From assembly GCA_041393395.1 (NCBI GenBank), contig JAWKKG010000004.1, positions 124,001-188,000 of the forward strand: 64,000 nucleotides of DNA. The letters are read 5' to 3'. How positions within the stretch are numbered: the first letter of the stretch is position 1; each line of letters begins with the position of its first letter. A program made the translations under genes and the position numbers. The notes beneath the pieces were generated by a model, which was not told the DNA's origin, made no database searches, and was given only the letters and a program-made list of their open reading frames with translations. Below are positions 50,663 through 61,900 of this stretch, one piece after another. This stretch comes from JAGQIB01 sp041393395. Its GTDB lineage: Bacteria; ARS69.

Positions 50663-51875
50663 GGTCCTTCTCCTCGCGCAATCGCTCGATCGCCCGCGCG
50701 ATCCGCGTGACGGCCTCGTGCAGGCGATCGGGGGAACTGTAGCTGAAGTTCAGGCGCAGCGCGGAACGGGAAGGGGGAGCGCCGCCGGCGGCGAACGCGG
50801 CGCCGGGGATGAACGCCACGCGCTCCTCGCGAAGCGAGATCTCGAGCAGTCGCACGGCATCGAGACCGTCCGGCAGCTCCACCCACACGAAGAACCCGGA
50901 TCGCGGGGTCGACCAGCGGCTGCCGGCCGGAAACGTCGACCGGAGCGCTTCGAGCAGCGCGTCCCGCCGTCGTGCGTACTCGGTGCGCATGCGACCGACG
51001 TGCGCATCGAAGTCGCCGCTCGCCACGTACCGGGCGGCGGCGCGTTGTCCGATCGTCGCCGTGTTGATGTCGCTCGATTCCTTGAGCGACGACAGCGGGC
51101 CGAGCATCCGCTCCGGGACGATCATCCAGCCGACACGGAGCGCCGGGGCGAGCGTCTTGGAGAACGAGCCGACCGAGATCACCCAGTCGGCATCGAGCGC
51201 GCGCAGGGCCGGCCGATCCTCGCCGTCGTACACGAGGGACGCGTAGGCGTCGTCCTCGAGAATCGGAAAGCGATGCGCCCGGGCGAGACCGACCAGTCGC
51301 TCGCGTGTCGCCGCGCTCATCGAGACGCCCGTCGGATTGTGACCATCGGACATCGCGTAGAGCAGGGAAGGACTCGCGCCGTGAAGGAGTGCGCGCTCGA
51401 GGGCGTCCACGTCCAGACCGTCGTCCAGTCTCGTCGGCACCGTCACGATCCGCGGTCGGTGTGGCGCGAGCACCTGCTGGAAGCCCGTGTAGCAGGCGTC
51501 CTCCACGATCACCGTGGCCCCTTCGTTCAGGAGAAGGCGAGCCGCGAAGGACATGCCCTGCTGGGCGCCGGCGGTGAGGAACACCTGCTCCGGCGCGCAC
51601 TCGATGCCGCGCCGACGCACGAGCCGCGCGACGAACTCCCGCAGATCCGCGCGGGGCGGCTCGTACTGGAGGGCACGGGGATCGTCGGCGAGGAGCTCCC
51701 GAACGGCGCGCCCGAGTCCCTCGGTGGGGAACAGCTCCGGGGCCGGGAGGCCGAGCGCGAGAGACAGCACGTCGGGACGCGCGGTCTCCACGAGCATGTC
51801 CTCCAGCGCGGAACGCCGAAGCGATTCCGTCCATTCGGCCAGCGGGTAGCCCGGTGCCTTCACGGTGTCCTTCAC
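50655..51875 (-). CDS. PLP-dependent aminotransferase (class I/II), HpgT/LysN-like
   Basis: A 406-residue fold-type I aminotransferase with the PLP Lys in SVGSFSKTLAPALRVGW, the Asp-containing SDGHNPTG, and ILEDDAYASLVYDG. The N-terminal part (VLSLALGLPAPELFPTEGL) resembles 2-aminoadipate aminotransferases and the arylglycine enzyme HpgT. Because it follows an HPPD/HmaS-like dioxygenase gene by 20 bases, it may make an aromatic amino acid for the NRPS. GTG 51875 has AAAGGGA upstream; longer frames are shadow of the dioxygenase gene. Confidence 0.85.
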   Translation of the reverse strand: MKDTVKAPGYPLAEWTESLRRSALEDMLVETARPDVLSLALGLPAPELFPTEGLGRAVRELLADDPRALQYEPPRADLREFVARLVRRRGIECAPEQVFLTAGAQQGMSFAARLLLNEGATVIVEDACYTGFQQVLAPHRPRIVTVPTRLDDGLDVDALERALLHGASPSLLYAMSDGHNPTGVSMSAATRERLVGLARAHRFPILEDDAYASLVYDGEDRPALRALDADWVISVGSFSKTLAPALRVGWMIVPERMLGPLSSLKESSDINTATIGQRAAARYVASGDFDAHVGRMRTEYARRRDALLEALRSTFPAGSRWSTPRSGFFVWVELPDGLDAVRLLEISLREERVAFIPGAAFAAGGAPPSRSALRLNFSYSSPDRLHEAVTRIARAIERLREEKDHD

Positions 51876-51895
51876 GTCGGTCCCTTTCCGCTCGA

Positions 51896-52966
51896 TCAGA
51901 GATTCCCGCGGGCGGCCTGCGCGCGTTCCACCGCCTCGAACAGCGCGCGCACGTTGCCGCCGCCGAAGCCGCGAGCTCCCTTGCGCTGGACGATCTCGAG
52001 GAAGCTGGTCGGCTTGCCGGTGACCGGGCGGGTGAACACCTGCAGCAGGTACCCCCACGCGTCGCGATCCACGAGGACGTTCAGCTCGTCGAGCTCGCGG
52101 AAGTCCTCCTCGATCTCGCCCACGCGATCCGGCAGGGCGTCGTAGTAGGTGCCGGGAGTCTCCAGGAACGCCACCCAGCCGTCCGCCTGCAACGACCGGA
52201 CGGTCTGGAGAATGTCCTCCGAGAGGAAGGCCAGATGCTGTCCCCCCGCGCCCTCGTTGTAGTCGAGGAACTCCTCGATCTGCGACTTGCCTTTCGCCGG
52301 CGCGGGCTCCATGAGCGGGAACTTGATCGCGCCGTTCTCGCTGCCGATCACGATCGAGTTCATCGCGCTGCGGTCCGTCACGATGTCCTCGTGATGGACT
52401 TCGCGGAAGCCGAACGCCTTCTCGTAGAACTCGACCCAGCGCCGCAACGAGCCGCGTTCCACGCAGCACGCAACATGGTCGATCGCCATCAGGTTTCCCG
52501 GCAGGGGGCGGTTGGCCGCGAGCCAATCCCGGTAGCCGGGGAGGAACGTGCCGGAGTAGTCCTTGCGCTCGATCAGACTGTGCACCGTATCGCCGAAGGT
52601 GGCGATCGTGGCGCGGCGGACCTCGCCGTGCTTGTCCGACTCCGTGCGCGGCTCCTCCACGGGCTCGGCGCCGAAGGCCACGCACTTGCGGAACGCCTCG
52701 TCCGCGTCGTCCACGGCGATGGCGATGTCGCGGATCGCGTCTCCGTGCTTCCGCACGTGATCCGCGATCGGGCCGCTGCCCTTCAGCGGGTTCGTGAATA
52801 CCAGGTGGATGCCGTTCTGCGCCACGACGCAGGAATGACGATCGCGATGGCCCGTCTCCAGACCGGCCTCGGCGTGCGGGACGAATCCGAGCGCCCGCGC
52901 GTAGAAGTACGACGACGCGAACGCGTTGCCGACGTAGAACTCGACGTGATCGATGCCGCGGAACAT
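51896..52966 (-). CDS. 4-hydroxyphenylpyruvate dioxygenase or 4-hydroxymandelate synthase
   Basis: Fe(II)-dependent two-domain enzyme, 356 residues, with the facial triad His (AIDHVACCV), His (GGQHLAFLS) and Glu (SFLEIVQRKG). It decarboxylates and oxidises 4-hydroxyphenylpyruvate to homogentisate (HPPD) or 4-hydroxymandelate (HmaS). Overall it is nearer to HPPD (LPGY, KSQIEEFL, end RGNL), but the substrate-pocket segment reads FPLMEP where HPPD usually has (F/M)PINEP and HmaS has TLIEP, by memory alignment. Its place beside NRPS, aminotransferase and racemase genes favours a biosynthetic role. AAGGAG precedes the ATG. Confidence 0.85.
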   Translation of the reverse strand: MFRGIDHVEFYVGNAFASSYFYARALGFVPHAEAGLETGHRDRHSCVVAQNGIHLVFTNPLKGSGPIADHVRKHGDAIRDIAIAVDDADEAFRKCVAFGAEPVEEPRTESDKHGEVRRATIATFGDTVHSLIERKDYSGTFLPGYRDWLAANRPLPGNLMAIDHVACCVERGSLRRWVEFYEKAFGFREVHHEDIVTDRSAMNSIVIGSENGAIKFPLMEPAPAKGKSQIEEFLDYNEGAGGQHLAFLSEDILQTVRSLQADGWVAFLETPGTYYDALPDRVGEIEEDFRELDELNVLVDRDAWGYLLQVFTRPVTGKPTSFLEIVQRKGARGFGGGNVRALFEAVERAQAARGNL

Positions 52967-52989
52967 GGGGGAGCTCCTTCGAGAGTGGT

Positions 52990-55900
52990 TCAGGAAGATC
53001 CGGGCGAAAGGGACAGCTGACGTTCGACGAGCGCCGCGAGCGGCGCGACGTGCTCTTCGGAGAGGATGGACTCGTGCGTGCCCGGCACGCAGGCGGTTTC
53101 CAGCGGGCCGGTCACCCAGGCGGACCAGCCGAGTGAATCGTCGCGGAGGTCGGCGGTCGCGGACTCGGCGCCGCGGATCAGCAGGGCGGCCCCCGACCAG
53201 GTCTCGGGACGATACTGTCGGGCTGCTTTCACCCGGGTCTGCACGACGGCGCTCCACCGACGTGCCTCCTCTTCCGCGAGATCCTCGAATTCGAACTCGG
53301 GCTCCAGGTCGTCGTATCGACCCGGGGCCGGGGCGTCCACGAGCGTGAGCGACGCGACTTCGTGCCCGGCCGCCTTCCAGCGCCCGGCGAGTTCGAACGC
53401 GACCAGTGCGCCGTAAGACCAGCCGAGCAGGTGGACCGGCCCGGTCCCGCCGGCCGCCTCGATCGCGGAAAGCAGCTCCTGCGCTTCGTCCTCGATCCGC
53501 CCCGGCGCGTCGGCGTCGAGAAGGGACGCCGCGTACACCGGGCGGGTGGGGTCGAGGTGTTCCGCGAGCGGGCGAAGCTCGGCGAGGCCGCCGCCGAGTC
53601 CGGGCAACAGGATCATCGGCGCGCCGCGGCCGCCGCGGAGTCGAACGAGCGAGCGCCCCCCGGCGTCGGCGGCGTGCAGGTGGCGCACGAACTCCTCGAA
53701 TCTCGGATGACGGAACAGCGCGGCGACCGGCACCTCCCGGCCCGTCAGACGACGGACCGCGCCGACGAAGCGCATCGCGAGCAGCGAGTTGCCGCCCGCT
53801 TCGAAGAAGTCGTCGCGCACGTCGAGGGAGTCGATCCCGAGCGTCTCGCACCAGAGGGGCGCGAGGAGTCGTTCCTGGTCGTCCCGTGGGGCCACCGCTG
53901 CCGTCGCGGCTTCGGGCGTCGGGTCCGGAAGCGCGCGGCGATCGATCTTGCTCGTGGAGCTGCGCGGGAGCCGTTCCAGGACGACGATGCGCGCCGGCAC
54001 GTGTGTCGCGGGCAGCCGCTCGGCGAGCCATTGCCGGATCGTGACCGGGTCCAGCGCGTGACCCGTCTCCGGGGCGATCCATGCGACGATTCGTGCTTCC
54101 GCGCCCTGACCGCGCACTCCCACGACGACCTCGCGCACCCCGGGCGCACGAGTCAGCGCGGCCTCGATCTCGCCGAGCTCGATGCGGAATCCGCGCAGCT
54201 TCACCTGCCCGTCCCGGCGCCCGAGGAACACGACGGACCCGTCCGCTCGCCGGCGCGCGTAGTCGCCGGTCCGGTACATCCGCGCTCCCGGCGCGGCCGA
54301 GAATGGATCGGGCACGAACGACGCGGCGGTGGCGTCCGGCCGCCCGAGATAGCCGCGGGCCAGTGCCCCCGAGAGACAGATCTCGCCCACGGCTCCGAGC
54401 GGGACCGCACGCAGCGTGTGATCCACGAGGTGGATTGCCGAGTTCGTGCGCGGTCGCCCGATCGGCACCGGATCCGTGACGTCCCCCGGTCCGGCGAGCT
54501 CTTCCCGGGATACGGCGACCACCGCCTCGGTCGGTCCGTACGCGTTCGTTACCCGAAGGCCCGGAGGTGCGTAACGGAGGAACGTGGCCACGCGCGCGGC
54601 CTGCGGTGACTCCCCGCCGAGGACCACGTGGCGGAGCTGGGCGGGGATCCCGGGATTCCTTTCCGGATCCTCGACGAGCTCGTGGAAAAGACCGAGCGGG
54701 AAGTGCACGTGCGTGATCCGCTCCCGGCCGAGACGCGCGAGGAGGTCGGTCGCCGTGTCGGCGCGCGGATCCGGATGGACGACGAGGGTCGCGCCCGCCA
54801 GCAGGGGCGGCAGGATCTCGTCGAGCGAGGCATCGAACGCGAGCGGCAGGATGTGCAGCGCGCGGTCGCCCGGACGGATCCGCTGCGACTCGATCGCGGC
54901 TCCGGCCATCGACGCGATCGCCGCGTGGGAGACGGCGCAGCCCTTGGGCGTTCCGGTGGAGCCCGACGTGTGAATGACGTACGCGAGGTTCTCCGGACGG
55001 AGCCGTGGGTCACCGACCGCCGGCGGACCGCCGTTCGCGCTCGACTCGTCGGGAGCGATCACGCGGACGGATGGCGGCGCGTCGACGGTGATGCCGCTCA
55101 CGAGGAAGCGGACATTCGCGCGCTCGAGCAACGCCCGCAACCGGACGGGCGGGAGGTCCGGGTCGAGCGGAACCGCGATGCCGCCGGCCTTCCAGATCGC
55201 GAGGAGCGCGACCACGGTTTCCTCGTCTCGCCGAGCGACGAGACCGACGGGCACCTCGGGCGTCACGCCGGACCGGCGCAGATGATCTGCGAGCCGCTCC
55301 GCGCGCGCGCCGAGATCGCGGTATGTCACCGCGCGGCCGCCGACCTCGAGCGCGGGTCGGTCCGCGTGCGCGCGGAACGAGGCGTCGAGAAGGTCGACGA
55401 GGGTATGCGGCGTTTCGTCCCGGGTCGTGTCGTTCGCCGCCCGCACGAGTTCGCGTTCCGCGTCCGTGCGGAGATCGAGGTCCTCGGGCACGGCATCCGG
55501 TGCGCGGACCACGGCACGGACCAACGCGACGAACCACGTCGCCCACCGCTCCACGCTCGTCGCTTCGAACAGATCCGCGTCGTAGCGGAAGATCCCGTCG
55601 ATGCCGTCCTCCCGTTCGTTCAGGGACACCGCGAGGTCGAACGGCGTCGCGCCGCTGTCGGCGTCGATAGGAGACCACTCCAGCGCGGAGGACGGGGTCG
55701 TGTCGTCCGAGTGCGGCTGAAATGCGAACATCACGTCGAACAGCGGGTTCCGACTGAGGTCGCGGTCCAGCGAGAGCGCATCGACCACGGTCTCGAACGG
55801 CAGATCCTGGTGCGCGTACGCCTCGAGTGTCTTCGCGCGGGTGGAGGCCAGCCGCGCGCGGAACGACGTGCCGCCGAAGTCGCACCCCCGGAGCGCGATC

Positions 55901-58900
55901 GTGTTCGAGAAGAAACCCACGATCCGCTCCGAATCCGGATGCGTGCGATTCGCGATCGGCGTTCCGATCACGACGTCATCGGTGGCGGCGAGCCGGCCGA
56001 GCAGCGACTGCAGACACGCGAGCAGTCCGTGGAACAGGGTCCCGCCTTCCTCGCGGACGAGGGCGCGCAGCCGCCGGACGTCGTCGGAGTCCAGATGGAA
56101 GGAGACCGAGCGGGCGCGCAGGCCGCGTCGCGGCGGGCGCGGATGGTCGGTCGGAAGCTCGAGCGGGGAAGCGTCGCCGAGCTCCTCGCGCCAGTAAGTG
56201 AGCTGGCGATCGCGCTCTCCCGCGTCCAGCCAGCGACGTTGCCAGGCTGCCCAGTCCGCATACTGGAACGCGAGCGGCGGCAGGGTCACGCCTTCGTAAA
56301 GGGCCGCGAGCTCCGCAAGCAGCAGGTCCATCGACCAGCCGTCGGTGATGACGTGATGGAACGTCAGAGTGATCAGGTGCTCGCCCGGATTCACCCGGAA
56401 CAGGCGCGCCCGCCAGAGCGGACCGCGCTCGAGGTGGAAGGGGCGGCGGCTCTCCTCGCGCACGTGACGTTGGAGGTCCCGGCGCGGCTCGGTCGCCCCG
56501 GAGAGATCCTCCACCGAAAGCGAGGGCCACGGGACGTCGAAGCGTTGCTCCGGGTCCGGATCTCCCGCCACGATCCGCGTCCGCAACGCTTCGTGCCGCC
56601 CGGCCAGCGCGCGAAGTGCGCGCTGGAGCGCCTCGACGTCGAGCGGTCCGCGAACCTGGACGGCCAGCGGCACGTTGTACGCGACGCTTCCGGGATCGAG
56701 CTGATCGAGGAACCAGAGCCGCTGCTGCGCGTGGGAAAGGCGCCGACGCTCGACGTCGGAAGCACGCGTGAGCGGAGTGCTCGCCGGACCGCGCGCCCGG
56801 CGAGCGTCCTCCACGGCGCGGGTCAGGCCGGCCGGGGTCGGAGCGTCGAAGAGCGCGCGGAGCGGGATCTCCACGCCGAACGATCGCCGCGCTCGCGTCA
56901 GCAGTCGCACCGCGAGGAGCGAGTGACCGCCGAGCTCGAAGAAGTCGGCTTCGGGATCGACCCCGGCGACGCCGAGCGCCTCGGCGAACAGGGCACAGGC
57001 CGCGCGCTCCTCCGGCGTCGCCGGCTCTCGGCGCTCCTCGTTCCCCCTCGGTTTCGTGGACTCCCGGGGGCGGGCGCGCCAGGCGTCGATGCGTCGCTGC
57101 TCCGCCTCGGAGAACAGCGGCACGCGCTCGACGAACGTGCCGGCGTCGTTCGCCACCGCGGTCGCGAGCTGCACGAAGTGGGACGCGAAGCGCTCCATCG
57201 TCTCCCGGTCGAAGAGATCGGTCGCCCAGTACAGGCGTCCGGTGAGGGCGTCGCTCGTCTCGAAAAGGTTCAGCTCGAGGTCGAACTGCGCCGTGCGCGT
57301 CTCGAACTCGAAGGACTCGATTGCGAGGCCGGCGAGCGAGAGTTCCCCGAAGTCGAGGTTCTGCAGCGCGAACATCACCTGGAAGAGCGGGTTGCGGCTC
57401 GTGTCGCGGGCCGGGCGAACTTCCTCCACGACGCGCTCGAACGGAACGTCCTGGCTCGCATAGGCGGAGAGCGTCGTGTCGCGTACGCGCGCGAGCAGCT
57501 CCGGGAACGGCAGCTCCACGCCTCGGAGATCCATGCGCAGGGCGAGCGTGTTCACGAAGAAGCCGATCAGCGGCTCCGTCTCCTGGTGCGTGCGTCCCGC
57601 GACGGGCGTTCCGATCGCGAAGTCGGTCTGGCCGGACCACCGGCCGAGGACGGCCGCGAACGCCGAGAGCAGCACCATGTGGAGGGACGCGTTGCGCGTG
57701 CGGGCAATGTCCGCGAGGCGACGCGTGACGTCGGCGTCGAGCGTCACGTCCAGCGCGGCGCCGGCCCAGGTCGGATACGTCGGACGCGGACGATCGGCGG
57801 GGAGGTCGATGGGCTCGAGCCCACGCAACGAGTCGCGCCAGAACGCGAGCTGACGATCCTGTTCGCCCGCTCCGAGACGTCGGCGCTGGCCGTACGCCCA
57901 GTCGCCGTACTGGATCGGGAGCTCCGGCAGGGGAGAAGGCTTCCCCTCGCGGAATACGGCGTAGAGCGTGGTGAGCTCGCGGACGAGCCGCCCCATGGAC
58001 CAGCCGTCCGCGACGATGTGGTGGATCACGATCGTGAGAACATGGTCCGAGTCGTCGAGGCGGAAGAGGCGAGCCCGGAGGAGCGGGCCGTGTACCAGAT
58101 CGAACGGACGCGCGATCTCTTCGGTCACGTGGGCCCGCACGGCGGATTCGCGCGCGCAGAGGTCGGCTCCGGGGACGTCCTCGATCCGGATCGCGGGAGT
58201 CCAGGGGGGATCGACCTCCTGCACCGCCTCGCCGTCCCGCTCCACGAAACGGGTGCGGAGTGACTCGTGCCGTCGGATGATCTCGGCGAGTGCGCGATTC
58301 AGCGTCTCGACGTCGACGTTGCCACGCAGTCGGAGCGCGTTCGGGATGTGGTAGGCGGCGCCGCCCGGCTCCAGGTGATCGAGAAACCAGAGACGTTGCT
58401 GGGCGAGCGACACCGGCGCGATTTCTCCCGCCGGCAATCGCTCCAGTGGTGCCTGGGCCGTGGCCTTCTCGCGAACGAGCCCACGCACCACTTCCGCGAG
58501 GTCCTCCACCGTGGTGGCCTCGAACACGGCACGTAGTGGGACTTCCACGCCCAGTGCGGACCGGAGGCGGGCCAGCACCTGGGTGGCGAGCAGGGAGTGT
58601 CCGCCCAGCTCGAAGAAGTCGTCGGTGGCGGACACGCGGGAGCGGCGCAGCACCGTGGCCCAGGCGAGCGCGATCGCCCGCTCCACATGGTCCCGCGGCT
58701 CGACGAATCGCGCCCGCGGACGCTCGACGTCGGCGGGTGCGGGCAGCGCGCGCCGATCGATCTTGCCGTTCGTCGTGAGCGGCATCGCGTCCAGCACCAC
58801 GAACGCCGAGGGCACCATGGCCTCCGGCAGGTTGCGGCCCGCGAAGGCGCGCAACTCGGGCTGGATCGCGAAGGCGCGCGTGCGACGCACGGGAGTGTTC

Positions 58901-61900
58901 GTTCCCGCTTCCGGATCGAAGGTCAGGTCGAGAGACGCGGCCGGGGTACCGGGCGCCACGAATGCCACGTCGAACGTCGTGGGGGAGTCGGCCGAGAGCG
59001 AGATCTCCACCGTTCGCCCGAGCTCCCGTCCGAGGTCGGACAGGGAATCCGGATGGCGGGCGGTCGCCCGCGAGTCGAGTCGGGCGTTCGGCACACCGCG
59101 CACCACGACCTCGCCGGCGCCCGCCGCGATCGCGGCCCGGACCCGTGGCACGAAGTCCCCGTCGCCGGGGAACTCTTCCGCCGCGGGGGACCGGGTCGAG
59201 GCGCCCGGTTCGATCAACACGTCGCAGCGGTAGCGCGTGATCTCGTTGTCCGCGCGGCCGGCTTTGGGGCGGGCGCGCACGCGCCCGAACCGGACGAACA
59301 GCGCGGGATCCACGAGCAGTTCTTCTTCCCGGCCGAGCAGCGCGCGGAGGGCCGCCTCGGTGACACCCTCCGCGCCGTGCTCGTGGCGCAGGCGCGATTC
59401 GGCGAACGCCCGACGCAGTCGACGATCGCGCACGTCCCCGAGGAAGATCCGCCCCCCGGGCCCGAGGCAACGCGTCGCTCCCGTGAGGACGCGCTCCAGG
59501 TACGCCCGATCGGGGAAGTACTGGATCACGGAGTTCAGCACGACGAGGTCGAAGGCGCCTTCGTCGATCCCCGAGAAGTCGTCGGCCTCGCGCTCGTGCA
59601 CCTCGACCGATCCGAGGTCGGAGCGTCGCGCCATCGCGCGGCGAATCGACGCGACGGATTGCGCGGAGAGATCGGTGGCGACGTATCGCTCGCAGTCGGG
59701 CGCGAGCTGCGTGAGAAGAAGTCCCGTCCCGCAGCCGATCTCGAGCACGCGGCGCGGGCGGAGCTCGCGAATCCGCGCGACGGCGGCGTCGCGCCACTCG
59801 CGCATCTCCTCGGCCGGGATCGGATCACCGGTGTAGCTCGAGTTCCAGCCGACGAGGTTGAACGAGTCGTCGACCTCGGGACCGGCGGAGCCGTAGGTGT
59901 CGTCGTACAGCTCGCGCCACCGCGCGACGTGATCGGCGGCCCACGTCTCGTTTCCGTCTCCGTCTCGGAGCGAGACATAGGCGACGAGTCGCTTCGCGTC
60001 CTCCTCGCCCCACGGCAGTACCGCCGCCGCCTCCACCGCCGGATGCGACGTGAGGATCGCCTCGATCTCCCCGGGCTCGATTCGCTGGCCCCGGATCTTC
60101 ACCTGCTTGTCCACGCGGCCGAGGAACTCGAGCCGGCCGTCGGCGAGCAGCCGCACGAGGTCGCCGGTGCGATAGAGGCGCGCGCCCGGAGTGTGCGCGA
60201 ACGGGTCCGGCCGGAATCGATCCGCGGTGCGCGCCGGCTGCCCGGCGTACCCGCGGGAGACGCCGGCGCCGCCGATCCACAGCTCGCCCGGCACACCGAG
60301 CGGGGTCAGCCGCATCCGGGAGTCGAGCACGCGCAGCACCGCGTTGCCCACCGGCACGCCGAGCGTGGGTGCGGGACGGGAGCCGCCCTCGTCGAGGTCG
60401 CCGGAGGCGATCACGACCGTCGTCTCGGTGGGACCGTAGATGTTCACGATGCGGAACGGCAGCGTGGACGGATCGGCCGGCGGGAGGCGATCCCCGCCCG
60501 CGAGCAAAGCCCGGAGGGCGGTCTCGCGCGGCCACGGCAGCGCGAACAGCGGCTTCGCGAGCGGAGTCGCGACGAACGTGATCGAGATGCGTTGCTCCAC
60601 GAGCCAGTCGCGGAGCCGACGGGGATCGAGCCGGACCTCCGGCGCCGGGATGAAGAGCGTGGCGCCGGCGGCGAGCGTCGGCCAGACGTCGAGGACGCTC
60701 GCGTCGAAGCCGGGGGAGGAGATCCACGCCACGCGGTCCGCGGCCGTGAGCTCGAAGTTCTCGTGGGTCCAGCGGATGAGGTTCGAGAGGTTCGTCCCCG
60801 TGGCCTCGACCCCGTTGGGCGTACCGGTCGAACCGGAGGTGAAGATGACGTACGCGACGTCCTCGGGATGGAGTCGCACGACGGGGGGGCGAGAGCCTGC
60901 GGAATCCTCGCCGTCCGTCTCGATCGCGGCGACGTTCCCCCCGAGCGTCTCGGCCCGCGACCGCAGATCGGCGGGCGCCACGATCGCGTCCACACCGGCA
61001 TGCTCCACGAATCGCGCGAGCCGCGCGTCGGGCTGGGCGGGATCGAGCGGTACGTAGCCGGCGCCGAGCTTCGCCGCGGCCACGATCGCGACGACCGCGT
61101 CCGTCGAGCGGTCGGCGAGGATGCCCAGGCGGGAAGGCACGCCCGAGCGAGACGCCGCGAGCCGCGCGGCGAGGCGGTCGGCGCGCCGATCGAGTTCCCG
61201 GTAGGTGAGGCTCGCGGTGTCCGAACGAACGGCGACGGTGTCCCGATCGGCGACGCGGGCGAACCACTCGGCGGCCACGTCGGGTTCGATCGTCAGCGTC
61301 GGGCCGCGGCCCAGGGTGGGGAGCAGTCGCGCCTCGGCCGCGGAGAGGCACGGCAGGTCGGAGAGTCGGGTTTCCGGCGATTCCGCGGCGGCCGTGAGCA
61401 ACGTCGACCAGCGATCCGCGAAACGGCGGATCGTGGACGCATCGAACAGATCGGTCGCGTAGAAGAGGAAACCGTCGATGCCCTGATCCGCGGTCTCCCA
61501 GAGGTGCAGCTCGAGGTCGAAGCGCGTCGCCCCGCTCGCGGCGGCGAGCGGACGCGCGGAAAGTCCCGGCAGCTCGAAGTCGTCGAGCGGCGCGTTCTGG
61601 AGCGCGATCGCGACCTGGAACAGCGGATTGCGGCCGAGATCGCGGGACGGCTGCAGCTCCTCCACGAGGCGATCGAACGGCAGATCCTGGTGCGCGTACG
61701 CGCCGAGTGTCACCTCGCGCACGCGACGGACGAGCTCGGCGAAGGTCGGATCGCCCGAGGCGCCCACCCGCAGCACGAGCGCGTTCACGAAGAACCCGAT
61801 CAGCGGTTCGAGATCCGCGCGGGTCCGGTTCGCGACGGCCGTACCGATCGCGAGATCCGTTTCCCCGGTGAGGTGGGCGAGCAGCGCGTCGAAGCCGGCG

